Source of the DNA: Pirellulales bacterium
Lineage (GTDB): Bacteria; Planctomycetota; Planctomycetia; Pirellulales; Thermoguttaceae
Assembly: GCA_016935315.1 (NCBI GenBank)
Contig: JAFGRD010000066.1
Location: 1-45,057 of the forward strand
Direction: 5' to 3'
DNA length: 45,057 bases
The notes beneath the pieces were generated by a model. It was not told the origin of the DNA. It saw only the letters and a list, made by a program, of their open reading frames with translations, and ran no database searches. This document shows, piece by piece, positions 16,344-24,425 of the stretch (the first letter of the stretch is position 1; each line of letters begins with the position of its first letter). Position numbers and translations under genes: made by a program.

Positions 16344-16389
16344 TTCGCACTTCGGCAAGCGTGCGGATCGGGTCGTCGAGGTTCGTGAT

Positions 16390-16938
16390 ATGCGCTGGTA
16401 CTGGATTGATCGGTTTCTCGAATTCGAGAGTGGACGCTCGGCCAAGGCGATCAAGAACATTTCGCTGGCCGAAGACCACTTGCACGACCACTTTACCAAC
16501 TACCCGATGATCCCCGGTTCGCTGGTGATCGAGGGTCTTGCTCAGACGGGCGGCCTGCTGATCTGCGAGCACGGCCACTTCGAGGAGAAGGTGATTCTGG
16601 CCAAGATCCCCAAGGCGCGATTCCACTGCGATGCCGTACCGGGCGATACCCTCACCTACACCACGAATATCGAGTACGTCAAGGACGAGGGGGCCATGAT
16701 CTCGGGGACCAGCCATAAGGGCGACCAGTTGCACGCCGAGGTGGAAATCGTCTTCGCCCACCTGAACGATCCCCGCCAGGGCGCCCTGTTCGATCCACAC
16801 GTGTTCCTGCGGATGATGCGGCTGCTGGGGGCCTTCGACGTGGGGCACGCGGCCGACGGCGGCCCGCTGCTCCCGCCGCCACGCCTGCTGAAGGCCGACG
16901 ACGGGGACGGCCGGGAACACACTTCTGCGAAGGACTGA
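16390..16938 (+). CDS. Second FabZ-like dehydratase of the cluster
   Basis: The product has 182 residues. The hot-dog active-site segment DHFTNYPMIPGSLVIEGLAQ gives His34 and Glu48, at exactly the same positions as in the first dehydratase. The two proteins are otherwise clearly diverged. A tail of about 50 residues (LFDPHVFLRMMRLLG onward) extends past the core and is proline- and charge-rich at the end. The ketosynthase gene begins 3 bases after its stop, so translation is probably coupled. Having two dehydratases suggests a heterodimer or two successive specificities; neither is shown by sequence. Confidence 0.82.
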   Translation: MRWYWIDRFLEFESGRSAKAIKNISLAEDHLHDHFTNYPMIPGSLVIEGLAQTGGLLICEHGHFEEKVILAKIPKARFHCDAVPGDTLTYTTNIEYVKDEGAMISGTSHKGDQLHAEVEIVFAHLNDPRQGALFDPHVFLRMMRLLGAFDVGHAADGGPLLPPPRLLKADDGDGREHTSAKD

Positions 16939-16941
16939 ATC

Positions 16942-18231
16942 ATGAGACGACGCGTTGTGGTGACCGGAATCGGCTACGTGACGCCTTTGGGTTCCGAGAT
17001 TGAGACGGTTTGGCGTCGAGTGCTCGCCGGCGAGTCGGGAATCGGCTACATCACCCTGTTCGACGCCAGCAATTTCCCCACCAAGATCTCCGCCGAAGTC
17101 CACGACTGGGACCTCTCCGACGTGGGAGAAGACCCCGAAGAGTGGAAGTATCAAGGCCGCCATACCCACTTTGCCATCGGGGCCGCTCGCAAGGCAGTTG
17201 CCGACTCGGGCTTTGAGGACGCCAAGATCGATCCCACCCGCTTCGGCATCTATCTGGGAAGCGGCGAAGGCCAGCAAGACTTCCACCGCTTCACGCAGAT
17301 GATGGTGGCCGGGCTCTCCGGCAGCGAGGGTCTGGACCTGGTCAAGTTCACCAAGACGGGCCTGGAAACGCTGCACCCGATCGCCGAGCTGGAGCAGGAG
17401 CCCAACATGCCGGCCGGGCACCTGGCCAGCCTGTTCGGCGCCGAGGGCCCCAACATCAACTGCCTGACCGCCTGCGCCGCCAGCAGCCAGGCGATCGGCG
17501 AGGCGGTCGAGATCATCCGCCGCGGCGAGGCCGACGTGATGCTCTCCGGCGGGACCCACACCATGATCCACCCCTTCGGTGTGACCGGATTCAATTTGCT
17601 GACCGCGCTGAGCACGCATAACGAAGAACCGAAGAAGGCCTCGCGCCCCTTCGATCGCAACCGGGACGGGTTCGTGCTGGGGGAAGGTGCCGGCATGGTC
17701 GTGCTCGAGTCGCTCGAGCACGCCAAAGCCCGCGGCGCCAGAATCTACGGCGAGATGTGCGGCTACGGCTCCACGGCCGATGCCTTCCGCATTACCGACA
17801 CCCACCCGGAAGGCCGCGGCGCCATCAGTTGCATCAAGCTGGCGCTGCAAGACGCCGGCGTTGATGTCGACGAGATCGACTACATCAACGCCCACGGCAC
17901 CAGCACCAGCGTGAACGACAAGGTGGAGACCTTGGCGATCAAGCAGGTGTTCGGCCAACGGGCGTACCAGATTCCCGTCTCCAGCACCAAGAGCATGATG
18001 GGGCATCTGATCGCCGCGGCCGGCGCCACGGAGGTGATCTTCTGCCTGTTGGCCATGCGCGACAACGTCGTGCCGCCGACGATCAACTACGAAACGCCCG
18101 ACCCCGACTGCGACCTGGACTACGTCCCCAACGTCGCCCGGGAAGTCCCCTGCCGCACGGTGTTGACCAACAGTTTCGGCTTCGGCGGCCAGAACATTGC
18201 GCTGTTGATCAGGCAGTTTGCGGGTTATTGA
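16942..18231 (+). CDS. FabF/KAS II-type 3-oxoacyl-ACP synthase
   Basis: The product has 429 residues and a thiolase fold. It is expected to condense an acyl thioester with malonyl-ACP. The Cys-His-His triad is intact: Cys178 in CLTACAASSQA, His318 in NAHGTSTS and His355 in GHLIAAAGATE. The NSFGFGGQN motif lies near the C-terminus. Several insertions relative to a minimal FabF are visible near residues 60-75 and 110-140, so substrate use may differ from housekeeping FabF. It starts 3 bases after the second dehydratase. Its TGA stop (18229-18231) is inside the left arm of the 99-bp repeat. Confidence 0.9.
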   Translation: MRRRVVVTGIGYVTPLGSEIETVWRRVLAGESGIGYITLFDASNFPTKISAEVHDWDLSDVGEDPEEWKYQGRHTHFAIGAARKAVADSGFEDAKIDPTRFGIYLGSGEGQQDFHRFTQMMVAGLSGSEGLDLVKFTKTGLETLHPIAELEQEPNMPAGHLASLFGAEGPNINCLTACAASSQAIGEAVEIIRRGEADVMLSGGTHTMIHPFGVTGFNLLTALSTHNEEPKKASRPFDRNRDGFVLGEGAGMVVLESLEHAKARGARIYGEMCGYGSTADAFRITDTHPEGRGAISCIKLALQDAGVDVDEIDYINAHGTSTSVNDKVETLAIKQVFGQRAYQIPVSSTKSMMGHLIAAAGATEVIFCLLAMRDNVVPPTINYETPDPDCDLDYVPNVAREVPCRTVLTNSFGFGGQNIALLIRQFAGY

Positions 18232-18326
18232 CGTCTGCACAGTCAAGGCGCGAGGGCGACCAACGGGAGCCCGATTCTTCCGGCCTCCCGTTGGTCGGCC
18301 TTGATCATTGGCAATGCAGATATCAA
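18228..18326 (+). repeat. 99-bp palindromic element, copy 3, shared by two stop codons
   Basis: The left arm TTGACGTCTGCA (18228-18239) contains the TGA stop of the ketosynthase gene. The right arm TGCAGATATCAA (18315-18326) contains, on the minus strand, the TGA stop of the convergent MFS gene. The inner stem CGACCAACGGGAG/CTCCCGTTGGTCG is perfect. It fills the whole convergent intergenic space. Confidence 0.85.
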
Positions 18327-19612
18327 TAGCGTCTCGATTGCCGAAGCCCGGTGGCCAAGAGGACGGCGGAGACAATGACGCCCAACGCGGCGATCGGCAG
18401 GAAGCGAAGGTCCGCGTGGGAGGCGGCAACCCGGTCGACCGACCAGCCCAGCAGCGGCGCGGCCACCGCGACGAACAGGCTTTTGGCCTGCGATTCGATG
18501 CTCAAGACCGTCGCGGTCTGCGCCGAATCGGCATGGGACGCCACGCGGCTGATGAGAATCGGCCGCCAGAAGTTCTGGCAAATCGCAATCAGCACGAACG
18601 CCAGAATGGTCAGCGGCGAGAGGCCCGCCAAAACGCCTGCGCCCATGGCGGCAAACACCAGCAGGTTGACCAGCCAGAGCGAACGGGCGGCCCGGTCCTC
18701 GCCGCCGCACCGCGCCGCCAGGCGGCCGGCGCCGCGCGAGGCGAAACTGCTGAACAGGTGCAGCACGAAGAAGACGACGCCCACGCCCACGGCCACGCGC
18801 TGGGGTTCGGCCAGCGCCAGGCGGTCGCCCAGCGCCAGCATCCACGGCAGCGAAAGGCAGGCCGCCTGGATCACCGGCTGGACGTAATCCCTGCTCGATT
18901 GGAACAGGCCCTCGTAGCCCATCGACTCGACCAGCATCCGGCGCAGCCGCCGGTGCCGCAGACTCTGCGAGACGGCCGAAATCAGCATCCGCAGAATGCC
19001 GCCGACCCGGTCGGGGTGCTCTCGCGGGCCGTCGAGATACGAAGGGTAGCCCAGGAAGTTGATGATGTTCAACGCGTAGGGAACGATGCAGAAGAGAAAG
19101 ACACTCGAGTACTGTTCGGTATAGAGAACCAGGCCCGTGGCGATGACCACGCTGGCCGCTGAGCCGAGCTTGCTCCACGATCGGGTGCGGCCGTAGACGG
19201 CGGTCTTTTGCGAGAGTTGGCCCTGGCGCTCGAGCCAGTCGAAGATCATCGCCTTGTGCGTTCCGGTCCGGAAGGCCTCGCCGAAGGAGAACAGCAGCAT
19301 GGCGGCGAAGAGCGTCCAAACGGGCTGGCAAAGGCCGAAGATGGCGAAGGAGGCGATGTAGGCGACGAAGGAGGCGATCATGGACCGCCGCCTGCCCATC
19401 ACGTCGGCCACCGCGCCGGTGGGGACCTCCAACAGATTGATGCAGATTGCCCGGAACCCGATCAGCACGCCGATCATGCCGAACGAGAGCCCCTTCTGGA
19501 GAAAGGCCAGGACCAGGAACGGGTCGTAGTACTGTTGATTCTTGAGAAACCCGTACAGGCAGAAACGCCAGAGCATCCGTCGTGACTGGCTCAAGACTGT
19601 CGCTCTTTCCAC
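18323..19612 (-). CDS. MFS-family transporter
   Basis: This 429-residue inner-membrane carrier has about 12 predicted membrane segments and a central loop. The major-facilitator loop 2-3 signature is seen as EVPTGAVADVMGRRRSM. The substrate is unknown; similarity is to general drug-efflux or sugar-type MFS proteins. The listed start is a GTG at 19612; ATG at 19576 (MLWRFCLYGF) is an alternative, and neither has a strong Shine-Dalgarno. Its stop codon is provided by the right arm of the 99-bp repeat. Confidence 0.8.
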   Translation of the reverse strand: MERATVLSQSRRMLWRFCLYGFLKNQQYYDPFLVLAFLQKGLSFGMIGVLIGFRAICINLLEVPTGAVADVMGRRRSMIASFVAYIASFAIFGLCQPVWTLFAAMLLFSFGEAFRTGTHKAMIFDWLERQGQLSQKTAVYGRTRSWSKLGSAASVVIATGLVLYTEQYSSVFLFCIVPYALNIINFLGYPSYLDGPREHPDRVGGILRMLISAVSQSLRHRRLRRMLVESMGYEGLFQSSRDYVQPVIQAACLSLPWMLALGDRLALAEPQRVAVGVGVVFFVLHLFSSFASRGAGRLAARCGGEDRAARSLWLVNLLVFAAMGAGVLAGLSPLTILAFVLIAICQNFWRPILISRVASHADSAQTATVLSIESQAKSLFVAVAAPLLGWSVDRVAASHADLRFLPIAALGVIVSAVLLATGLRQSRRY

Positions 19613-19731
19613 CGGCCGGCGAGAAGTGCGGAAACACGACCAGACACGGGCTGCAGTATCGCCGCAGCCGTCTGGCGGCCGAAGGCTTCATCGCCTTCAG
19701 GCTCCGACCCATTTCCGCACGCCGAAGCGGG

Positions 19732-20112
19732 CTATCTGGGTCGATGGGGAACGCAGCCGGCCATCACTGCCTCCGCGCGGTTGCGGTAAGGCAGGAATCG
19801 CTCGTCAAGCCGGCAAGTCCGCAGCACCTTCAGATTATAGGGCGAGAGACCGCACAGCCGCATCACCCCGTCTTGCTGGCGAATCCGGGAGTAGAGCTTC
19901 ACCAACTGGCCGATCAAACGGCTGTTCAATACGGCGATCTGGTCCAGTTCCAGGACCAGACGGTGGGTGAGGTGTCGCTGCATCAACTCCCAAAGGCCGT
20001 CCGCCAACCCCGGGGGGGAATCGGCATCCGAGTCCACACTCTTGACCTTGACCAACAGCCAATCTGGGCCGCGTTCCACGTCCAACTTCCATCCTGGAGC
20101 AACTGTTAACAC
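19732..20112 (-). CDS. STAS-domain protein, anti-sigma-factor antagonist-like
   Basis: The product has about 126 residues. The core RLVLELDQIAVLNSRLIGQLVKLYSRI fits the STAS fold, with a Ser in the NSRLI loop where SpoIIAA-type proteins are phosphorylated; MRLCGLSPYNLKVLRTCRL follows as the next strand and helix. It probably senses or relays a signal by partner switching with a kinase/anti-sigma factor, but none is nearby. Start chosen at GTG 20112 (or 20115) because GAGGAG lies just upstream; the frame continues to a TTG at 20151 with no ribosome site. Confidence 0.72.
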   Translation of the reverse strand: MLTVAPGWKLDVERGPDWLLVKVKSVDSDADSPPGLADGLWELMQRHLTHRLVLELDQIAVLNSRLIGQLVKLYSRIRQQDGVMRLCGLSPYNLKVLRTCRLDERFLPYRNRAEAVMAGCVPHRPR

Positions 20113-20169
20113 CACGTTTCTCCTCAACGCGACAAACACAAAAACCTGCAAACTTTCTTCTCGCGCTCA

Positions 20170-20208
20170 ATCCTACCGGATTCCACGAAATTGGCAAGAC
20201 GTTGCCAA
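20170..20208 (-). promoter_or_regulatory. Promoter with overlapping operator-like palindrome for the STAS gene
   Basis: On the minus strand TTGCCA (20192-20197) and TAGGAT (20170-20175) are spaced by 16 bases. The -35 box lies in a perfect inverted repeat, TTGGCAA at 20191-20197 and TTGCCAA at 20202-20208. A protein bound there would block the promoter, so repression is plausible. The remaining sequence to 20419 holds a hairpin CGCAGCG/CGCTGCG just past the ruvB stop and no gene. Confidence 0.4.
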
Positions 20209-20419
20209 GGGGAAAACGCAGATTTCCGTTCCTTTCCGGCCAGATTCCCCCAGCGCTAAGGACTGCGCGCAGCGCCGCGCTGCGTTGTGCCAGACGGCGT
20301 GGAAGGGCGGCCCGCGATGCATGCGCGCCTTGGCCGCCCGAAGGTCGGTCTAACCCGAAGTTGCGGGGACGGGGTGCCAGCGGGGGGTCGAAACGGCACG
20401 GCCGCCCGGCGGCTGCGAT

Positions 20420-21451
20420 TCAGTCGAACAGCGTTTGCTGCCCACTCTCCTTCGGCTGGGCGGGCACACTCAAGCCCAAGTGGTCAAACGCCTTTGGCGT
20501 AATCTTGCGCCCACGCGGGGTCCGCACGACCAGCTCGCTCCGCAGTAAGAAAGGCTCGACCTCGTCGATCAGCGTGTCGGCGGCCAGGTTCATGGTGTGG
20601 GCAACGGCCTCGACGCCGACCGGGCCGCCGCCGAACACCCGGGCAACGGTCTCCAGGTACTTGCGGTCCTGCGGGTCCAGCCCAAGCTTGTCGATGCCCT
20701 GCATTTGGAGGGCATCGCGGGCGATCGATGTGGTAATTCTGCCGTCGGCCTTGCTCAGGGCATAGTCGCGGACCCAGCGAAGTCGGTTGTTTGCCAAGCG
20801 GGGGGTGCCCCGACTGCGGCCCGCAATCTCCACCGCCGCCACGTCCTCAATCATCACGTCCAGCTTGCCCGCGTTGCGGCGGACGATCTCGGCAAGCTCC
20901 TCGACCGTGTAGAAATCGAGGTGCTCCCGCAACTGGAAGCGGTCGCGCAACGGGGCGGAGAGCAGGCCGGTTCGGGTGGTGGCGCCGATCAGGGTAAACG
21001 GCTTCAGGGGCATGTTGATGGTCCGGGCGTTGATGCCCTCGCCCAGCGTCAGGTCGATGCGAAAATCCTCCATGGCCGGGTAGAGGAATTCCTCGACGTC
21101 CTTCTGCATGCGGTGGATTTCGTCGATGAACAGGATCGAGCGTTCCTCGGCGTTGGTCAGGTAGGGGACCAGGTCCTTCGGGGCCTTGAGCGTGGCGCCG
21201 CTGCCGATTTGGAAGGGGACTCCCAAGTCGCGCGGGATGCAGGTGGCAAACGTCGTTTTGCCCAGGCCCGGCGGGCCGTCGAACAGGATGTGCCCCAAGG
21301 GGTCCCCTCGCTTCGAGGCTGCGTCGACGGCGATCTCCAGCCGCGCGTAGACCTTCCGCTGCCCGACCATGTCCCGCATGCGTTGCGGGCGCAGATCGCG
21401 GTCTTCGTCGCCGAAGACGGCCGGCTGTTGGAGGGTTGGCTCGCGGCTCAT
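20420..21451 (-). CDS. ruvB: Holliday-junction branch-migration helicase RuvB
   Basis: The product has 343 residues. This AAA+ motor drives branch migration with RuvA. Walker A GPPGLGKTT is at 59-67, Walker B FIDEIHR around 108-114, and sensor I region GATTRTGLLSAPLRDRF follows. The sensor II/arginine region SRGTPRLANNRLRWVRDYA and the C-terminal winged helix FGGGPVGVEAVA to RTPRGRKITPKAFDHLG are present. ATG at 21451 overlaps the stop of the upstream zinc-ribbon gene as ATGA, so translation is likely coupled. It is the last gene of the long operon. Confidence 0.95.
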   Translation of the reverse strand: MSREPTLQQPAVFGDEDRDLRPQRMRDMVGQRKVYARLEIAVDAASKRGDPLGHILFDGPPGLGKTTFATCIPRDLGVPFQIGSGATLKAPKDLVPYLTNAEERSILFIDEIHRMQKDVEEFLYPAMEDFRIDLTLGEGINARTINMPLKPFTLIGATTRTGLLSAPLRDRFQLREHLDFYTVEELAEIVRRNAGKLDVMIEDVAAVEIAGRSRGTPRLANNRLRWVRDYALSKADGRITTSIARDALQMQGIDKLGLDPQDRKYLETVARVFGGGPVGVEAVAHTMNLAADTLIDEVEPFLLRSELVVRTPRGRKITPKAFDHLGLSVPAQPKESGQQTLFD

Positions 21452-22587
21452 GCTCTTCTTGGGGGGCCGGGAAACGTGAACGGCTGTTGACTATTTGGGC
21501 GAGTATAGCACAGACTCGGTGAATCGTCAGGGGGCACCACCGGTCGCGCGATCGGCCGCGAAATTGCCGGCGGCCGATCCGTCGGCGTGTTCCGTCCCAG
21601 GCCGCCCACTGCCCCGACGATGCCTGAACAGAGGAGCAATGCCAGCGCCACGGCGATGATGATGGCCGGAATCATCAGGATCTTCAGCCACGAGAAGGGG
21701 GCGTGGCCGGTGGCCTGGCCGGTCTGGCCGTTGACCAGGAACCGGAACAGCCGGTCGCGATACCGATAGGCCATGATCCACACCGGCAGCAGCACCGGCT
21801 CGCTGGAGAGGGCCTCGATGCGGAGGTTGACGTGCACGTTTCGCGACCGGCCCGGCACATAGGCCTGATCGCACGCCTGGGTCTCGAGCTGCTCCAATCC
21901 GGCTCGGGCCAAGGGCCGGGCGTATTTGCGGGGCACGGAGAACTGCTCGACCGTGACGTTCTCCAAATCGACCTCCCCCGGCGGCACGCCCTCGGCGAGG
22001 TTGAACGGGCAGATGTTGGACGTCTCGCCGGGCGAGAGGGCGCCGCTGGCGCCGATCAGCAGATTCGAGTACGTGCCGCGGTGCTCGCCGGAAAGCGGAT
22101 ACCAGTCGCCCCGGGCGCCGCGCGGCGTCTGGCTGGTGTCGGCCGTCCAATGGGTGTGCGTGGTTGCCTGGAACACCCAGTACGGCACGTAGACCGCCCG
22201 CATCTGGACCACGCTGGCCTGCTGCGAGAGATTGCCGGGGCGGAAGAACCCGCGCCCCAGCCACCGGCGCATCGCCGCGACGGCTTCGTCCCGGTCGAGC
22301 CGAAAGGGAACGACCCGCTTGGGAGCGAGGATTCGGGCGTCCTTCTGCTGCACCATGTCGACCGACGCGCAGAACGGACACTGGAGGCTGCCCGCGGTGG
22401 CATCGAAGCTCATCGACGCCCCGCAGCCGGAACACTCGAAGTTGTAGGTGGCCAGCCGGGCGTCGTCGGCGGGGCGCTCGGGTTGTTCTTTGCGTCGCGG
22501 CGCCTCCGTGCCGCAGTTGGCGCAGAACATGTCTTCTTCGTCCAACAGGCTCTGGCAGACTTCGCACTTGGCTAACAGTTCAGACAT
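21448..22587 (-). CDS. Zinc-ribbon membrane protein, coupled to ruvB
   Basis: The product has 379 residues. Two zinc ribbons lead: CEVCQSLLDEEDMFCANCG (about 8-26) and a TFIIB-type CSGCGASM ... CPFCAS (about 53-76). A conserved body follows with VVPFRLDRDEAVAAMRRWLG and MRAVYVPYWVFQATTHTHW. A hydrophobic segment near residue 305-330 (ILMIPAIIIAVALALLLCSG) suggests one C-terminal membrane anchor, after FRFLVNGQTGQATG. It is a diverged paralogue of the next gene, to which it is nearly joined (22 bases). Function is unknown for this family; position between ruvA and ruvB is notable. The tail is proline-rich. Confidence 0.8.
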   Translation of the reverse strand: MSELLAKCEVCQSLLDEEDMFCANCGTEAPRRKEQPERPADDARLATYNFECSGCGASMSFDATAGSLQCPFCASVDMVQQKDARILAPKRVVPFRLDRDEAVAAMRRWLGRGFFRPGNLSQQASVVQMRAVYVPYWVFQATTHTHWTADTSQTPRGARGDWYPLSGEHRGTYSNLLIGASGALSPGETSNICPFNLAEGVPPGEVDLENVTVEQFSVPRKYARPLARAGLEQLETQACDQAYVPGRSRNVHVNLRIEALSSEPVLLPVWIMAYRYRDRLFRFLVNGQTGQATGHAPFSWLKILMIPAIIIAVALALLLCSGIVGAVGGLGRNTPTDRPPAISRPIARPVVPPDDSPSLCYTRPNSQQPFTFPGPPRRA

Positions 22588-22609
22588 CGCATCCGTCGTC
22601 TTTCGTGCA

Positions 22610-23689
22610 TCACATGCTTCCCAGCAGCATCACCAACCCGACCACGGCCGCCACGCCCAACAGGGCCGCTCCCACCGCCAGCGCAATCCGCCAGCCGGAA
22701 AGCGGCTTGTCGCCGGCCACCTTGCCGGTCTGGCCGTTGATCAGGAAGCGGTAAAGCTTTTTCTGGTAGCGGTAGCTCAGCAGGTACACGGGCAGCAGGA
22801 TCAGGTCGGAGTTGACGTCCTCGAAACGCGTGCTAACCCGCAGACCGCTGTGGGTGTCGCCCGGCAGGTGGCCCGCCACGTTCTGCTGCTCGCGGGTGTA
22901 GAACTCTTGCTGGCACATTTTCAGGGCGTCGTCGCGCTGGATCGAATACTCCTCGCTCAGCCAACCGGCCAGGAAGTAGGGTTCGTAGCGCTTCAGCGCA
23001 GGCAGATGGAACGGCTTGATCCGATCGGCGTGCTGCTGGGGCAGCCCCCGGCTGCCGGAGACCAGATAGCCGCTGTAGTAGCGATGATGCCTGCCGCCCA
23101 AGTCCCACCATTCGGTCTTCCGCACGCGGCGGGTCTTGGTCACCGTCTTGCCGTTTTGCCGGGTGGTGTAGGTCTCGGTCTTCCACCAGTATTCGCCGAT
23201 GCTGGCCGACCACTCGCTGCGGGCGAGCATCGAAAACGACCAGAACGGCAGGTAGACCCCTTTGAGCTTCTCTTCGATATGGGCCGATTGCAGATCGCCC
23301 GGCCGGAACCAGCCGTTTTCGGCGAGCCATCGCCGGAACTTCTCTTGGGCCTTTTCCGGGGTCACGGCGAAGCCGATCACGAACTCCGGCGGCTGGCGAT
23401 TGGTCTGCTCGGGCGAGAACTCCATCACGTAGGTCGAATCGCAGAACGGGCAGACGTAGCTGCGCTGGTCGGGATCGACGGCCACTTCGGCCCCGCAGTT
23501 CTTGCAGCGGAAGTACCTCTGCCGGGCCGCTGCCTGGTGGATCTCGGCCGCGGCTGCCTGCTCCTTGCCACACGCGGGGCAGAATTTGTCCAACGCCTCG
23601 ACCGGACAGCCGCACGATTCGCAGGGGGTGGAATGGACGGTCGGCGCATCGTCGTCCATCGTGGGTTCGCTGCTGGTAATCTCGCTCAT
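22610..23689 (-). CDS. Zinc-ribbon membrane protein, paralogue of the following gene
   Basis: The product has 359 residues. An N-terminal double zinc ribbon CESCGCPVEALDKFCPACG (about 23-41) precedes the TFIIB-type CKNCGAEV ... YVCPFCDS (about 62-85). Shared landmarks with its neighbour are FAVTPEKAQEKFRRWLAENG, LKGVYLPFWSFSM and YRFLINGQTGKVAG. A single C-terminal transmembrane segment (IALAVGAALLGVAAVVGLVM) ends the protein. It probably sits in the inner membrane with its ribbons in the cytoplasm. Proteins of this type are annotated only as zinc-ribbon containing; the molecular role is unknown. Confidence 0.8.
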   Translation of the reverse strand: MSEITSSEPTMDDDAPTVHSTPCESCGCPVEALDKFCPACGKEQAAAAEIHQAAARQRYFRCKNCGAEVAVDPDQRSYVCPFCDSTYVMEFSPEQTNRQPPEFVIGFAVTPEKAQEKFRRWLAENGWFRPGDLQSAHIEEKLKGVYLPFWSFSMLARSEWSASIGEYWWKTETYTTRQNGKTVTKTRRVRKTEWWDLGGRHHRYYSGYLVSGSRGLPQQHADRIKPFHLPALKRYEPYFLAGWLSEEYSIQRDDALKMCQQEFYTREQQNVAGHLPGDTHSGLRVSTRFEDVNSDLILLPVYLLSYRYQKKLYRFLINGQTGKVAGDKPLSGWRIALAVGAALLGVAAVVGLVMLLGSM

Positions 23690-23708
23690 AACCCCCCCGC
23701 AGCCAATC

Positions 23709-23732
23709 GTAGCTGAAGTCGCAGGACTTCAG
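23709..23732 (+). repeat. GCAR-loop hairpin repeat, copy A
   Basis: GTAG is followed by perfect 8-bp arms CTGAAGTC (23713-23720) and GACTTCAG (23725-23732) around a GCAG loop. It lies in the 67-base gap between the ruvA stop and the zinc-ribbon start, inside the operon. Related copies are at 30041 and 43350. Confidence 0.65.
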
Positions 23733-23756
23733 ACAAACCGTGACCGAATCGTCCTC

Positions 23757-24380
23757 TCACCTCTGACTCTGCTGATAGATCGCCTGCAGCAGGCTCTGTA
23801 CGTCTCTGTATTTCTGCTTGGCCGCCAGCGCGGCGTCCAACAGCCGGCGGGCGTCGCTCTCGGCGTGGCCCAGCGTGCGGAGCACTTCGTAGGCCTCGGA
23901 AACCACGTCGGGCTGCACGTCGGCCTCGGCGGCCTCTTCCCGAGCGACCATCAGGGCAAACTTGGGCACCTTGCGCCGCAGCTTGGCAATGATCCGTTCG
24001 GCCATGGCGGGCCCGATGCCGGGCAGGGCCGAAAGCGCTTTGGGATCCTGGTCCTCGATGGCCGTAGCCACGTCCTTCACCGGACGGACCATCGCCCGAA
24101 GCGCCTTCCGCACACCCACTCCGTCAACCGAGCAAAACAGCTCGAAAAACTCCCGTTCCACCTCCGTCAAAAACCCGATCAGCCGGGGCGTCATCCGGCC
24201 TTGCATCGGGTTGCCTTCGAGATACTCGATCGTGTGCAGGCTGATGTCCTGGCTCAATTCCTGCTGCAACTGCCGCCGGGTGAACTCGGGAATCAGCACC
24301 TCGTGCTCGAAGGCGCCGATCCGCAGTGTCAGCACGTCGTCTTTCAGCGTGACCAATTGGCCGGTGATCTTGGTAATCAA
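23757..24380 (-). CDS. ruvA: Holliday-junction DNA-binding protein RuvA
   Basis: The product has 207 residues. RuvA tetramers hold the four-way junction for RuvB. An OB-fold N-terminus ([10 protein letters not shown]) precedes two helix-hairpin-helix segments, [10 protein letters not shown] and [16 protein letters not shown]. The C-terminal three-helix domain that contacts RuvB carries [24 protein letters not shown]. The start is a TTG at 24380 supported by GGGAGG about 8 bases upstream; no ATG or GTG fits the conserved N-terminus. It follows ruvC by 45 bases. Confidence 0.93.
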   Translation of the reverse strand: MITKITGQLVTLKDDVLTLRIGAFEHEVLIPEFTRRQLQQELSQDISLHTIEYLEGNPMQGRMTPRLIGFLTEVEREFFELFCSVDGVGVRKALRAMVRPVKDVATAIEDQDPKALSALPGIGPAMAERIIAKLRRKVPKFALMVAREEAAEADVQPDVVSEAYEVLRTLGHAESDARRLLDAALAAKQKYRDVQSLLQAIYQQSQR

Positions 24381-24425
24381 CGAGGCACCTCCCCAAAGGC
24401 AACGGCATGGCCGGGCCGGGTGCGA

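Noticed and set aside
14477-18231. Ladderane or polyunsaturated fatty acid synthase cluster
   Set aside because: There are no radical SAM, phytoene-desaturase-like or multi-ACP PKS genes; only discrete type II enzymes are seen.
16189-18429. Long minus-strand frame opposite the ACP, FabZ-like and ketosynthase genes
   Set aside because: The opposite strand encodes proteins with intact catalytic residues; the minus frame has no family resemblance.
21448-21451. ruvB and zinc-ribbon overlap as a frameshifted single gene
   Set aside because: Each protein is complete with its own family ends; the 4-base ATGA overlap is a normal coupling arrangement.
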